Assembly (NCBI RefSeq): GCF_022919155.1
Contig: NZ_CP095045.1
Span: 1,798,001 to 1,862,000, forward strand
DNA length: 64,000 nucleotides
Direction: 5' to 3'
From: Leucobacter allii
GTDB lineage: Bacteria > Actinomycetota > Actinomycetes > Actinomycetales > Microbacteriaceae
Below the pieces are notes generated by a model. The model was not told the DNA's origin. It made no database searches and saw nothing but the letters and a program-made list of their open reading frames with translations. The translations under genes were made by a program, and so were the position numbers. The stretch's first letter is position 1. Each line of letters starts with the position of its first letter. Below, piece after piece: positions 47,923-56,600 of this stretch.

Positions 47923-48707
47923 TGGTGCTCCGGCGCCGAGAACTCGCGCGAGCGCAGCCGTCGCCACAGCTCCGCGTAGTTGAGGTCGTTCTGACGGTGC
48001 GCGAGGGCGGTGCGGTTCGAGTTCGTGTTCACCATGATCATGGGCTTCTCGCCGCGCGCGACCAGCGCCGCGGAGGTCGACGCGTTGATCGCGTGCCCGG
48101 CCGCCACGGCGATCGAGGTGGACGTCGGCCCCACCGGGTACTCGAGCCCGTCGATGAACTGCGAAGCGTCCTCGAGCGGGATCCCCGTGTCGATGACGAC
48201 GTCGGCGATCTCGTACAGGCGCTTGCCCGAGGAGTGCCGGCTCTCCACCTGCGACGAGTGCGGCACGGAGGTCACCGCGATGACCTTGAGCCCCCGCTCC
48301 TTGAACTCGACCGCCATGTCGAGGATGACCGCGTTGATCCCCGAGTGCGAGAACAGCACGAGCGCGTCCCCGTCCTTGATCTGGTGGGAGCGCAGGATCG
48401 CCTTGCCGTACCCCTCTCGGGTGTGCAGGAAGCGGTACTGCGCGGTGCCCTGGTCGCCGAGCACGTGGTGCATGAGGGCGATGGAGCTCTCCACGATGGG
48501 GCGGAAGCCGGTGACGCCGCCCGTCCGGGGGAACATCTCGAGCGCGGCGAAGCCGCCGTGCCCGGTGCCGAAGGTGAAGACGAGTCCGTCCCCCGCGATG
48601 GTGTCGGCGCAGATCTCGGCGGCCTGCGCGATGGCCTCGTCCTGCGTGTCGCGCACGCGCTGCAGCTTCTCGATGACGTCGTCGAAGTACCCGGTTGCGA
48701 TACTCAT
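47919..48707 (-). CDS. SIS-domain (sugar isomerase fold) protein, UPF0309-like
   Basis: The 262-residue protein contains one SIS domain: VFTFGTGHGGFAALEMFPRTGG near residues 42-63 and ALVLFSHSGINAVILDMAVEFKERGLKVIAVTS near 115-147. SIS proteins bind or isomerise phosphosugars or regulate by sensing them. UPF0309 members have no established reaction as far as I know. GAGAGGA precedes the ATG. It lies between the phosphorylase and aldehyde dehydrogenase genes, so a pentose-phosphate-type substrate is plausible. Confidence 0.88.
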   Translation of the reverse strand: MSIATGYFDDVIEKLQRVRDTQDEAIAQAAEICADTIAGDGLVFTFGTGHGGFAALEMFPRTGGVTGFRPIVESSIALMHHVLGDQGTAQYRFLHTREGYGKAILRSHQIKDGDALVLFSHSGINAVILDMAVEFKERGLKVIAVTSVPHSSQVESRHSSGKRLYEIADVVIDTGIPLEDASQFIDGLEYPVGPTSTSIAVAAGHAINASTSAALVARGEKPMIMVNTNSNRTALAHRQNDLNYAELWRRLRSREFSAPEHQ

Positions 48708-48762
48708 GATGCTGGTCCTCTCGTGTTTCGTAGTGGTCGTTCGGTTCGTGATGGTGCGGGGC

Positions 48763-49500
48763 TCAGGACGCGGCGAGGGCTTCCAGCCCCGCCCGCAGCA
48801 GTTCGAGCTCGGCGTCGCGCCGCTCCTCGGCCTCGAGCTTCGAGAAGTCCGCGCCGCTGACGCTCGCGAGGCACAGCGAGGCTGCGGCGATGCCCCGGGC
48901 GCGCGCCACGACGAACACGGCGCTCGTCTCCATATCGATGCCGACGACGTGCTGGGCCAGGCGGCGCTCGGCGAGCGCCTCCTGGCCCGCCGGGTCGTCG
49001 CGGAGCATCATGTCCGTGTAGAACCCGTCGGCGGTGTCGTAGATGCCGGAGCGGACGCCGCGCCCCGTCGCGCGCGCCGCGGCCTCGACGTGCGCGGTGA
49101 GCGCGAAGTCGGCGACGGCGGGGTACTCGATCGGCAGGTAGGTCTGCGAGGTGCCCTCGCCCCGGATCGCGCCGTGCGCGATCACGAGATCGCCCAGCTC
49201 GCTCGGGCCCGCCGTCATCACGGTGCCGAGCCGCAGCACGCGGCGCACCCCGATCGAGGCCAGTTCGTCGACGACGACGGCGGCGATGGGCGCCCCCATG
49301 CCGAAGGCGCTCACGGTGATCCGCCGCCCGCGATAGGTCCCGGTGGCGGTCGTGAGGCCGCGGTCCTCGTTGAGGAGCACGGCGTCCTCGAGCAGTTCGG
49401 TGGCCAGGAGCACGCGGCCGCGATCGCCGACGATGATGGCGTCCTCGCCGACCTGCTCGGGGGTGCAGTGCAGGTACCAGGCTTCTCGTGCGGTGGTCAT
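48763..49500 (-). CDS. Nucleoside phosphorylase (PNP/UDP family)
   Basis: The 245-residue protein has the family pattern: AIIVGDRGRV (G-D-R/P phosphate site), GAPIAAVVVDELASIGVRRVLRLGT, GIYDTADGFY, and the C-terminal VVGIDMETSAVFVVARARGI, where the MET-S-A motif contacts ribose. It should split a nucleoside with phosphate into base and ribose-1-phosphate. Base preference (uridine, purine or other) cannot be read from sequence. A long purine run rich in AGA precedes the ATG. Confidence 0.9.
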   Translation of the reverse strand: MTTAREAWYLHCTPEQVGEDAIIVGDRGRVLLATELLEDAVLLNEDRGLTTATGTYRGRRITVSAFGMGAPIAAVVVDELASIGVRRVLRLGTVMTAGPSELGDLVIAHGAIRGEGTSQTYLPIEYPAVADFALTAHVEAAARATGRGVRSGIYDTADGFYTDMMLRDDPAGQEALAERRLAQHVVGIDMETSAVFVVARARGIAAASLCLASVSGADFSKLEAEERRDAELELLRAGLEALAAS

Positions 49501-49503
49501 GCG

Positions 49504-49522
49504 TTCCTCTTCTTCTTCTTCT
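49504..49522 (-). promoter_or_regulatory. Purine-only ribosome-binding tract before the phosphorylase
   Basis: On the minus strand a run of AGAAGAAGAAGAAGAGGAA ends 3 bases before the ATG. It contains an (AGA) triplet repeat, rare in this GC-rich DNA, and may be a slippage-prone, very strong or accessible initiation site. Confidence 0.5.
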
Positions 49523-49566
49523 GGTCGCCCCGCATCGATCGGGACGGGTGTCATCTTCTGCAGTGG

Positions 49567-50493
49567 TCAGTTCGGCGCGGTCGGCGAGGGCTTCGCGGTC
49601 GCGGCGTTCGCGGCGCGGGCGGCGAGCAGCGCGCCCGTGGCGGCCGACGCCCGCGCGATGAGCGCGAGCGCGGCCTCGGGGGTGGGATCGTCGTGCGCGG
49701 CCAGGAGCCCCGCGAGCGTGCCGGAGAAGGTGTCCCCGGCGCCCGTGGTGTCGACGCCGGAGACGGGCGTCGCCGGCACGCGCCCGCGGGATGCCGCCGT
49801 GCCGTGCGCGTCGATCTCCAGCAGCTCCGCACCGCGGGCGCCGTGGGTCACGACGACGAGCGTGCCGGGACGCGCGAGCGCCGCGACGGTGCCGAGCACC
49901 GCCGATTCGCCCTCACTCAGGGTGACGACGCTCGCCCGCCGCGCGAGGACGGCCGCGAGCTCCTCGGTGAGCGAGGAGGGGTCCTGCTTCACGACCCACA
50001 TCACCCGGCACGCCGCGTCGACGGCGCGGACGCCGGCGAGCGTCGCGGCGGCGGGGCCGATGGTCGCCACGAGCAGCCCGGCGTCCGCGAGCACCGCGCT
50101 CTGCTCGGCCGAGAGCTCGTCGGGGTGGCAGTCCCCCGGGTCGAAGAGGCAGATCGTGCCCTGGCCCTCCGGGTAGAGGAGGTGCGAGTTCGGGGTGCGC
50201 GTGCCGCGACGGCTCACGGCGGTCGTGTCGGCCCCGGCATCGGCGACGGCGCGGGTCCAGGCCTCGCCGGCCGCGTCCGCCCCGACCCAGGAGAGGGCGC
50301 GCACGCGCGCCGCGCCCTGCGCGGCCAGCGCCGCGGCCCGGGTGACGTGGGCGACGCCGCCCATGCGCGGCCACTCGTCGGCGCGGGAGCGCACGAGGGT
50401 GGTGGCGTCGTGCCCCTCGAACGGAGCGATCTGCAACGCGTAGTCGACGCTGGCGTATCCGCTCACCACCACGTCGGGAACGCGTCCGGTCAC
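49567..50493 (-). CDS. PfkB-family carbohydrate/nucleoside kinase
   Basis: The 308-residue protein is a ribokinase-type kinase. It starts VVVSGYASVDYALQI, has the GGVAHVTRAAALAAQGA motif near residue 45, and the C-terminal signature DTTGAGDTFSGTLAGLLA with the catalytic Asp in GAGD. It should phosphorylate a sugar or nucleoside, with ribose being a likely candidate given the nucleoside phosphorylase next to it. The GTG start overlaps the stop of the isochorismatase-family gene. Confidence 0.91.
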   Translation of the reverse strand: MTGRVPDVVVSGYASVDYALQIAPFEGHDATTLVRSRADEWPRMGGVAHVTRAAALAAQGAARVRALSWVGADAAGEAWTRAVADAGADTTAVSRRGTRTPNSHLLYPEGQGTICLFDPGDCHPDELSAEQSAVLADAGLLVATIGPAAATLAGVRAVDAACRVMWVVKQDPSSLTEELAAVLARRASVVTLSEGESAVLGTVAALARPGTLVVVTHGARGAELLEIDAHGTAASRGRVPATPVSGVDTTGAGDTFSGTLAGLLAAHDDPTPEAALALIARASAATGALLAARAANAATAKPSPTAPN

Positions 50494-51068
50494 AGCAGCG
50501 CCTCGGCCTCGGCGAGCGGGACCACGCGGCCGAAGTAGCGGTCGATGTCCTCGAGGCTCGCCTCGGCGAGGTGCGGGCGGTTCGAGTTCGTCGCCTCGCG
50601 GGGCACCACGGGTTCGAAGCCGCCGGCGAAGGCGTCCTGCACCGTCGCGCGGATGCAGACGTTCGTCTTCACCCCGGCGATGACGAGCCGCGAGATCCCC
50701 TGCTCGCGCAGCACGAGCGCGAGGTCGGTCGCGTAGAACGCCGAATAGCGGCGCTTGGGCACCACGATCTCGCGCACGCGCTCCTCCGGCTCGAATCCCG
50801 GGAAGAACTCGGCGTCGCGCTCGCCCGCCTGGTGGTGGCGCGGGAGCTTCGCGAACTCGAAATCCGCGAGTCCGCGGTAGTGCCGCTCCACGGCGTGCAC
50901 GAGGAGGGCGTCGCTCGCGCGGGCGGCGTCGCGCAGCCGCGCGAGGGCGGGCAGCGTGTCCTCGACCTCCGGATAGTAATTGGGCTGCCCCGGCTCGTAG
51001 AACGAGTTGATGACGTCCACGAGGATCAGCGCCGTGGTCTGTGGTGCGTGGTGCATGGTGTCTTTCAT
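50490..51068 (-). CDS. Isochorismatase-family cysteine hydrolase (amidohydrolase-like)
   Basis: The 192-residue protein has the Asp-Lys-Cys triad of the family: Asp in ALILVDVINSFYEPGQ, Lys in IVVPKRRYSAFYATDL and Cys in VIAGVKTNVCIRATVQDAF. This family includes nicotinamidases, N-carbamoyl and ureido hydrolases and true isochorismatases. The nicotinamidase metal motif (D-x-H-x-x-H) is not evident. An amide of a base or its breakdown product is a plausible substrate in this operon. It begins 2 bases after the permease stop. Confidence 0.9.
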   Translation of the reverse strand: MKDTMHHAPQTTALILVDVINSFYEPGQPNYYPEVEDTLPALARLRDAARASDALLVHAVERHYRGLADFEFAKLPRHHQAGERDAEFFPGFEPEERVREIVVPKRRYSAFYATDLALVLREQGISRLVIAGVKTNVCIRATVQDAFAGGFEPVVPREATNSNRPHLAEASLEDIDRYFGRVVPLAEAEALL

Positions 51069-51070
51069 GG

Positions 51071-51973
51071 TCAGACCGCCACTCGCGTCCGGCGGCGCAG
51101 ACCGGTGATCCCGGTCCACGCGAGCACGACGACGACGGCGATGTACGGCAGCGTCTGGATGAGGTCGGCGGAGTAGCCGCCACCGGTCTGCAGGCGGATT
51201 TGGAGCGCGTCGAAGAAGGAGAACAGCAGGCACGCCAGCGCGGTCGGCAGCGGCTTGGAACGGCCGAAGTAGAACGCCGCCAGCGCCACGAAGCCGCGGC
51301 CCGCGATCATGTTCTCGTTGAACAGTCCGCTCACGCCGAGCGCGAGGGCCACGCCGCCGAGCCCGGCGAGCAGGCCCGCGAGCGTGCCGGCCGTGTCGCG
51401 GAGGGCGAGCGCGCGCACGCCGAGGGAGGCGGTCGCGACCTCGTTGACCCCCGTGGCGCGCGTCCGCACGCCCCAGCGCGTGTGGGCGAAGGCCCACGCG
51501 AGCACGGGGATGAGGAGCACGGCGAGCCAGAACAGGACGTCCTTGCCGCTCAGGACGGCGCCGAGGATCGGCACCTCCTCGACGCCGGGGATCGTGAGAC
51601 GTGGGATGCGCGGCTGATCGGGGAACTTCAGGGTCCCCGAAACCCCGAACTGGGACCTGAGGACGAAGCCGACGATGCCGAGCGCGAGGATGTTGAAGCC
51701 GAGACCGACGATGATCTCGTTCGCCGAGAGACGCGTGATGACGAGGCTCATGATGAAGCCCGTGAGTGCGCCCCCGGCCGCCCCCGCGAGCACGCCGGCG
51801 AACCAGCTGCCCGTCGCCACGCTCGCGAGGATGCCGCAGAAGGCACCCACGAGCATCTGCCCCTCGAGCCCGATGTTGACGACGCCCGCGCGACGGTGGA
51901 TCGCTCCGCCGAGCGCCGCGAACACGAGCGGCACGGCGAGGATCAGCGTGGAGTTGATGATGCTGTCGATCAC
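51071..51973 (-). CDS. ABC importer permease 2 (BMP/nucleoside type)
   Basis: The 300-residue integral membrane protein has about 9 helices and the branched-chain/RbsC-like permease fold. It contains VNIGLEGQMLVGAF and LSANEIIVGLGFNILALGI, which are typical of permeases of the YufQ/NupQ type. GGAGG lies 7 bases before the GTG start, and that GTG overlaps the stop of permease 1. It forms the membrane channel together with permease 1. Confidence 0.92.
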   Translation of the reverse strand: MIDSIINSTLILAVPLVFAALGGAIHRRAGVVNIGLEGQMLVGAFCGILASVATGSWFAGVLAGAAGGALTGFIMSLVITRLSANEIIVGLGFNILALGIVGFVLRSQFGVSGTLKFPDQPRIPRLTIPGVEEVPILGAVLSGKDVLFWLAVLLIPVLAWAFAHTRWGVRTRATGVNEVATASLGVRALALRDTAGTLAGLLAGLGGVALALGVSGLFNENMIAGRGFVALAAFYFGRSKPLPTALACLLFSFFDALQIRLQTGGGYSADLIQTLPYIAVVVVLAWTGITGLRRRTRVAV

Positions 51974-53103
51974 GATGCGACCTCCGACCGCTGCGCGCCC
52001 CGCCGCCGCCTCCGCAGGCGCGGCAGGGCGAACTGAGCGACCGCGAGCATCATGACGGTGCCCTGCAGGATGTCGATCAGCTGGATGGGGATGTTGATGA
52101 AGAGCTGCACGGTGGCGCCCGCGGCGGCGAGCGCGCCGAAGGCGATCGCCCCGACCACGATGCCGACCGGGTTGAAGCGCGCAAGCAGCGCGATGGCGAT
52201 GCCCGTGAAGCCGAAGCTCGCGGAGAAGCCCGCCGAGTAGCGATGGACGACGCCGAGCGCGTGCACGGCCCCGCCGAGACCGCCGATCGCGCCCGAGGCG
52301 AGCATCGCGGTCATGAGCACCGTCCGCACGCGCAGGCCCTGCGCGGCTGAGAAGCGCGGCGCGCGACCGACGGCGTCGAACTCGAACCCGAGCTGGCTCC
52401 GGCGCGCCCAGACCGCGTACGCGATCACGCAGGCGATGGCGATGAGGAAGCCGACGCCGAGCTGTCCGGGCGGCGCGAGCAGCGGCAGCTCGGCGCCGGC
52501 GCCGATGTAGGCCGTCGCCGAGTTCGCCTGCCCCGGCGCGAGGAAGAAGGACTGCACGAGCCAGGCCGTCACCCCGGTGACGATGAAGTTGAACATGAGC
52601 GTCGAGACGACCTCGTCGACGCCGCACCAGGTGCGCAGCACCGCGGGCACGAGGGCGACGAGCACACCCGCGACGACGCCGGCGACGAGGCAGGCGAGGA
52701 TCGCGAGAGCGCTCGGCAGCCCCGCGGTCTGCGCCCCGACGACCGAGGCCGCGAGGCCCGCGAAGGCGAAGCTCCCCTCGACGCCGACGTTGAAGACGCC
52801 GCCGCGGAACGCGATGGCCGCGGCGAGGCCGGTGAATAGGAGCGGCGTCGCGGCGGTGAGCGTCGCGTTCCACCTGGCCGCGTCGCCGAAGGCCTCCTCG
52901 ACGAGCATGCCGTAGATGACGAGGGGCTGCTCGCCGCCGATGGCGAGGGCGATCGCGCCGATGACGAGCGCGATGACCACGGGCACGGCGATCCGCCAGA
53001 CCGCCCGTCCGAGGCCGCCCCAGGGGATCCCCCTGCGCTGCACGGCGACGGGGACGTAGCTGGTGTTCGCGCCCGTGTCGGGCGCCTGCTGCTGGAAGGT
53101 CAT
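51970..53103 (-). CDS. ABC importer permease 1 (BMP/nucleoside type)
   Basis: The 377-residue membrane protein has an N-terminal cytoplasmic stretch of about 35 residues and about 9-10 helices. It shows the family segment RGGVFNVGVEGSFAFAGLAA and the EAA-like loop GVDEVVSTLMFNFIVTG. It is YufP/NupP-like. The ATG overlaps the stop of the ATPase gene. Confidence 0.92.
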   Translation of the reverse strand: MTFQQQAPDTGANTSYVPVAVQRRGIPWGGLGRAVWRIAVPVVIALVIGAIALAIGGEQPLVIYGMLVEEAFGDAARWNATLTAATPLLFTGLAAAIAFRGGVFNVGVEGSFAFAGLAASVVGAQTAGLPSALAILACLVAGVVAGVLVALVPAVLRTWCGVDEVVSTLMFNFIVTGVTAWLVQSFFLAPGQANSATAYIGAGAELPLLAPPGQLGVGFLIAIACVIAYAVWARRSQLGFEFDAVGRAPRFSAAQGLRVRTVLMTAMLASGAIGGLGGAVHALGVVHRYSAGFSASFGFTGIAIALLARFNPVGIVVGAIAFGALAAAGATVQLFINIPIQLIDILQGTVMMLAVAQFALPRLRRRRRGAQRSEVAS

Positions 53104-54662
53104 GCGTGCTCCTCCGACGCGGGATCGTGGTCGCTGCCGAGCATTAGCCGGCCGAGGGCGCCGCGGTCGGCGTTGCGCCCCAGCTCCCCGGCGACGCGGC
53201 CCTGGTGGAGCACGATGATGCGATCGGCCAGCGCCTGGATCTCGTCGAGCTCCTCGCTGAAGAGGACGACCGCGCTCCCCGCGTCGCGGGCCTCCCGCAG
53301 CTGCTGATGGATGAAGCCGATCCCGCGGATGTCGACGCCGCGGGTCGGCTGGCTCGCCACGAGCACCGCGGGCCGTTCGCGCAGCTCGCGGGCGATCACG
53401 ACCCGCTGCTGGTTGCCGCCTGAGAGACTCGCGATCGGGTCCTTCGGCGAGCCGTAGCGCACGGCGCCCGCTCGCAGCACGTCGAGGGCGGCGCGCCGCA
53501 CCCGGGAGCCGACGAGCCATCCGAAGCGGGCGAGCCCGCCGAGCGCGGGCGTCGCGACCGCGTTCTCGGCGATCGACAGCTCGAGCGCGAGTCCCTCGTG
53601 CTTGCGATCGGCGCTGACGTAGCCGAAGCCGGCGCGGCGGCGCGCGCGGACCGAGGCCCGACCGAGCGTCGTGCCGCGCAGCGCGACCGTGCCGCGATCC
53701 GGGCGCCGCAGCCCGATGAGCACCTCGGCCAGCTCGTCCTGCCCGTTCCCCGCGACGGCGGCGACACCGAGGATCTCGCCCTCGCGCACCTCGAGGTCGA
53801 CGTCGGTGAGCCGCTCGACGCCGCGGTCGTCGCTGCCGCTGAGCCCGCGGCACACGAGCACCGTCTCGCCGGCCGCCCCGGACCGCGGGGCGGCCGACGG
53901 CGCCGGCTCGCCGCCCATGATGAGCTCGGTGAGCAGCGCGACCGTGGCGTCCTCCCGCGCGATGGCCGGCCGGGTCTCCCCGGCGCGGAGCACCGTGATC
54001 CAATCGGCGGCCCGCATCACCTCGCCGAGCTTGTGGCTGATGAAGATCACGGTGCGTCCGTCGTCCGCGAGGCGGCGGAGCAGGTCGAGCAGCTGCGCCG
54101 CCTGGGCGGGCGCGAGCACCGCGGTCGGCTCGTCCAGGATGAGCAGGTCGGCCCCGCGCCGGATCAGCCGGAGGATCTCCACCTGCTGCTGGATCGCGAT
54201 CGGGGCGTGCATGGCGGGCAGCGTCCAATCGATCTCGGCGCCGACCGAGGTCGCGAGCCGGTCCGCCTCGGCGCGCGCCGCGCGCCAGTCGATCCGGCCG
54301 CCGCGGGTGGGCTCGTCGCCGAGCACGAGATTCTCGAGCAGCGTGAGATCGGGGATGATCGCGAGCTCCTGCTGCACGAGCCCGATCCCGCGTCGGATCG
54401 CGTCGCGCGGACTCGTCATCACGACGGACTCTCCGTCGATGAGGATCTCCCCCGCGTCGGGCCGGTCGAGGCCGTAGAGCATCTTCATGAGCGTGCTCTT
54501 GCCTGCGCCGTTCTCGCCGATCACCGCGAGCACGGTCCCGCGGTGCGCGACGAGCGAGACGTCGCGGTTCGCGCGCACCGGACCGAAGGAACGCGCGATC
54601 CCGCGCGCCTCGATCCGCGGAGGCGCAGCGCCCGGCCGCGCCTCCGTGCTGACGTTGTTCAT
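53100..54662 (-). CDS. ABC importer ATPase, two fused nucleotide-binding domains
   Basis: The 520-residue protein holds two ABC domains, as in RbsA, YufO and NupO. Domain 1 has Walker A GENGAGKST and Walker B LLILDEPTAVL, but its signature is degenerate (PIAIQQQVEI). Domain 2 has a degenerate Walker A (AVAGNGQDELAE) and a good LSGGNQQRVVIARE signature followed by LVASQPTRGVD. This asymmetric pattern is usual for the family. It energises nucleoside uptake by the two permeases. Confidence 0.94.
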   Translation of the reverse strand: MNNVSTEARPGAAPPRIEARGIARSFGPVRANRDVSLVAHRGTVLAVIGENGAGKSTLMKMLYGLDRPDAGEILIDGESVVMTSPRDAIRRGIGLVQQELAIIPDLTLLENLVLGDEPTRGGRIDWRAARAEADRLATSVGAEIDWTLPAMHAPIAIQQQVEILRLIRRGADLLILDEPTAVLAPAQAAQLLDLLRRLADDGRTVIFISHKLGEVMRAADWITVLRAGETRPAIAREDATVALLTELIMGGEPAPSAAPRSGAAGETVLVCRGLSGSDDRGVERLTDVDLEVREGEILGVAAVAGNGQDELAEVLIGLRRPDRGTVALRGTTLGRASVRARRRAGFGYVSADRKHEGLALELSIAENAVATPALGGLARFGWLVGSRVRRAALDVLRAGAVRYGSPKDPIASLSGGNQQRVVIARELRERPAVLVASQPTRGVDIRGIGFIHQQLREARDAGSAVVLFSEELDEIQALADRIIVLHQGRVAGELGRNADRGALGRLMLGSDHDPASEEHA

Positions 54663-54733
54663 GATTCCTGTGTCTTCCTCATGCCGCGAGCCGTGCTCGG
54701 AGCCGTGGTGGTCGTGACTGGGGGCCGGCCGGT

Positions 54734-55795
54734 TCAGCTGCCCGAGTAGAAGTCCGGGTAGCCGTCGGTGACGACGTTCCAGACGGTGATGTCGCCATCG
54801 ATGATGCCCTGGCGGAGCTCATCGAGGGTGTCGAGCGTCGACTGCGGGATCGCGTCCTTCGTGTACTCGAAGTCGGTGAGCCCCACGGCGTCCTCCTTCA
54901 GCCCGAACGACACGGTCTCGCCGCCCGGGAACGCGCCGTCGGCGAAGTCCTGCACGAGCGTCTCCACGGCGAGGTCGGTGCGCTTGAGCACGCTCGTGAG
55001 CACGGTGCCCGGCGCCTGGCCGTCCTGGTCGTCGTCGACGCCGATCGCGTAGTGGTTCGCCTCCTCGGCGGCCTGGATCACCCCGGCTCCGGTGCCGCCC
55101 GCCACCGAGTAGACGATGTCGGCGCCCTTCTCGAACATGGACTGCGCGAGCTGCTGGCCCTTCGCCGGGTCGCCGAAGTCGTTCGAGTAGGCGGTGAGCA
55201 CCTCGACGTCGGGATCGACGTCCTTCGCCCCCTGGATGAAGCCGACGAGGAACTTGTCGATGCCGACGCCGGCGGTGCCGCCGATGACGCCGATCACCTT
55301 GTCCTCGTTGATCCGCGGGTCGTCGGTGTTCGAGGTCTGCAGCGCGGCGAGCGCCCCGGCGAGGTACGAGCCCTCCTGCTCCTGGAAGAGCACGGAGGCG
55401 ACGTTGTCGCCCTCGGCCTCGGCATTGACGATCACCCAGTCGGTGTCGGGGAAGTCCTGCGCGACGCTCCCGATGATCTCGTTGTGCGAGTACTCGAGAT
55501 CGACCACGAGATTGACGCCAGACTGCCCGGCGCGGCGGAGCAGCTGCTCGCCCTGGCCCACGACGTCGTCGGACTCGATCGTGTTGCCGGAGATCCCCGT
55601 GGCGTCGAGCGCGCTCTCGAACCCGGCGTTCGCGAGATCGTTGTACGACTGGTCGCCCAGGCCGCCCTGCGCGATGACGAGGGCGGCCTTGTCGCCGCCC
55701 GAGGCGGCGCCGTCAGTCGCGCCCCCCGAGCAGGCCGTTACGGCGAGGAGCGTAACCGCCACCGGTGCGATGAGCAGTGCTCGAGTTCGTTTCAT
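54734..55795 (-). CDS. BMP-family substrate-binding lipoprotein
   Basis: The 353-residue protein has a signal peptide with lipobox LAVTACSGG (Cys about residue 22), so it is anchored outside the membrane. The mature part has the BMP/PnrA-type fold, with IAQGGLGDQSYNDLANAGFESAL, DFPDTDWVIVNAEAEGDNVAS and VIGVIGGTAGVGIDKFLVGFIQGA segments. BMP proteins mostly bind purine nucleosides. The first 83 bases overlap the end of the GntR gene in another frame. Confidence 0.95.
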   Translation of the reverse strand: MKRTRALLIAPVAVTLLAVTACSGGATDGAASGGDKAALVIAQGGLGDQSYNDLANAGFESALDATGISGNTIESDDVVGQGEQLLRRAGQSGVNLVVDLEYSHNEIIGSVAQDFPDTDWVIVNAEAEGDNVASVLFQEQEGSYLAGALAALQTSNTDDPRINEDKVIGVIGGTAGVGIDKFLVGFIQGAKDVDPDVEVLTAYSNDFGDPAKGQQLAQSMFEKGADIVYSVAGGTGAGVIQAAEEANHYAIGVDDDQDGQAPGTVLTSVLKRTDLAVETLVQDFADGAFPGGETVSFGLKEDAVGLTDFEYTKDAIPQSTLDTLDELRQGIIDGDITVWNVVTDGYPDFYSGS

Positions 55796-56561
55796 GTCGT
55801 CCTCCGTTGGATGGGTTGGTGAGTGAGACGCGGTAGAGGTAGTGGGTGCCGAGATAGCGCGCGCGGACGTGCTCGACGAGGGTGTCGGCGGCGTCGTAGG
55901 AGGTGCGGTCGACCTCGATGAGGGCCGTGCCCGGCTCGACGCCCAGGTGCTCGGCCTCGGCCGGCTCGGCGTTGACGGCCCGCAGCGTCTCCTCGCCGCG
56001 GACGAGCGCGATGCCCGCGGCGCGCAGTGCGGCGTAGAAGGAGTAGTCCTCGCGCGCGGCCTCCTGCTCGTCGAGCCCGACCGCCGCCGCGATACCCTCC
56101 GGGATGACGAGCCGCTGGAGGCCGACCGGGGCCCCGCCGACGCTTCTGATGCGCTCGACGAGCACGAGCCCGGACTCCTCGGGGAACGGCGAGTTCGGGC
56201 GCCGCGTGGTGCTCGCCGCGAACTCCGCGTAGTCGAGCAGGGTGCTCCCGGGCGCGAGGCCGAGCGTCTCGATGTGCTCGCTGAAGCTCGAGAGTTCGGG
56301 GAGGTCCCGCTCCATCGGCCGGGGACGGACGAAGGTGCCCTTGCCCTGCTTGCGGATCACGAGCCCGCGGTCGGTGAGGAGCTCGAAGGCCTTCATGATC
56401 GTCGCGCGCGAGAGGTTGTTCTCGGCCGCGAGGGCGGGCTCGCTGGGGAGACGAGTGCCCGGCGCGAGCTGCTCGCTCGCGATGTGCTCCTCGAGCGCGT
56501 TCGCCAGTTGCATGTAGAGGGGCTGCGCCCCGCGTGCGGTGGTGAGTTCGAATCGCAACAT
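55713..56561 (-). CDS. GntR-family regulator (HutC/UTRA type) of the nucleoside-type operon
   Basis: The 282-residue protein has an N-terminal winged helix (ALEEHIASEQLAPGTRLPSEPALAAENNLSRATIMKAFELLTDRGLVIRKQGKGTFV) shown by LPSEPALAAENNLSRATI and RKQGKGTFV, and a C-terminal UTRA effector domain ending in VRARYLGTHYLYRVSL. The last 28 or so residues come from DNA that also encodes the BMP signal peptide, an unusual 83-base overlap. The ATG has GAGGAG just upstream. It is expected to repress its own operon and respond to the imported compound. Confidence 0.9.
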   Translation of the reverse strand: MLRFELTTARGAQPLYMQLANALEEHIASEQLAPGTRLPSEPALAAENNLSRATIMKAFELLTDRGLVIRKQGKGTFVRPRPMERDLPELSSFSEHIETLGLAPGSTLLDYAEFAASTTRRPNSPFPEESGLVLVERIRSVGGAPVGLQRLVIPEGIAAAVGLDEQEAAREDYSFYAALRAAGIALVRGEETLRAVNAEPAEAEHLGVEPGTALIEVDRTSYDAADTLVEHVRARYLGTHYLYRVSLTNPSNGGRHETNSSTAHRTGGGYAPRRNGLLGGRD

Positions 56562-56588
56562 TGCTCCTCGTGAATTCCGGTCATCCGG

Positions 56589-56600
56589 TTGTCCGGACAA
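56589..56600. promoter_or_regulatory. Candidate GntR operator, perfect palindrome TTGTCCGGACAA
   Basis: TTGTCC-GGACAA is a perfect 12-bp palindrome located at the expected transcription start of the GntR gene, just after its -10. No second copy was noticed in the window. Binding there would give autorepression of the operon. Confidence 0.6.
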
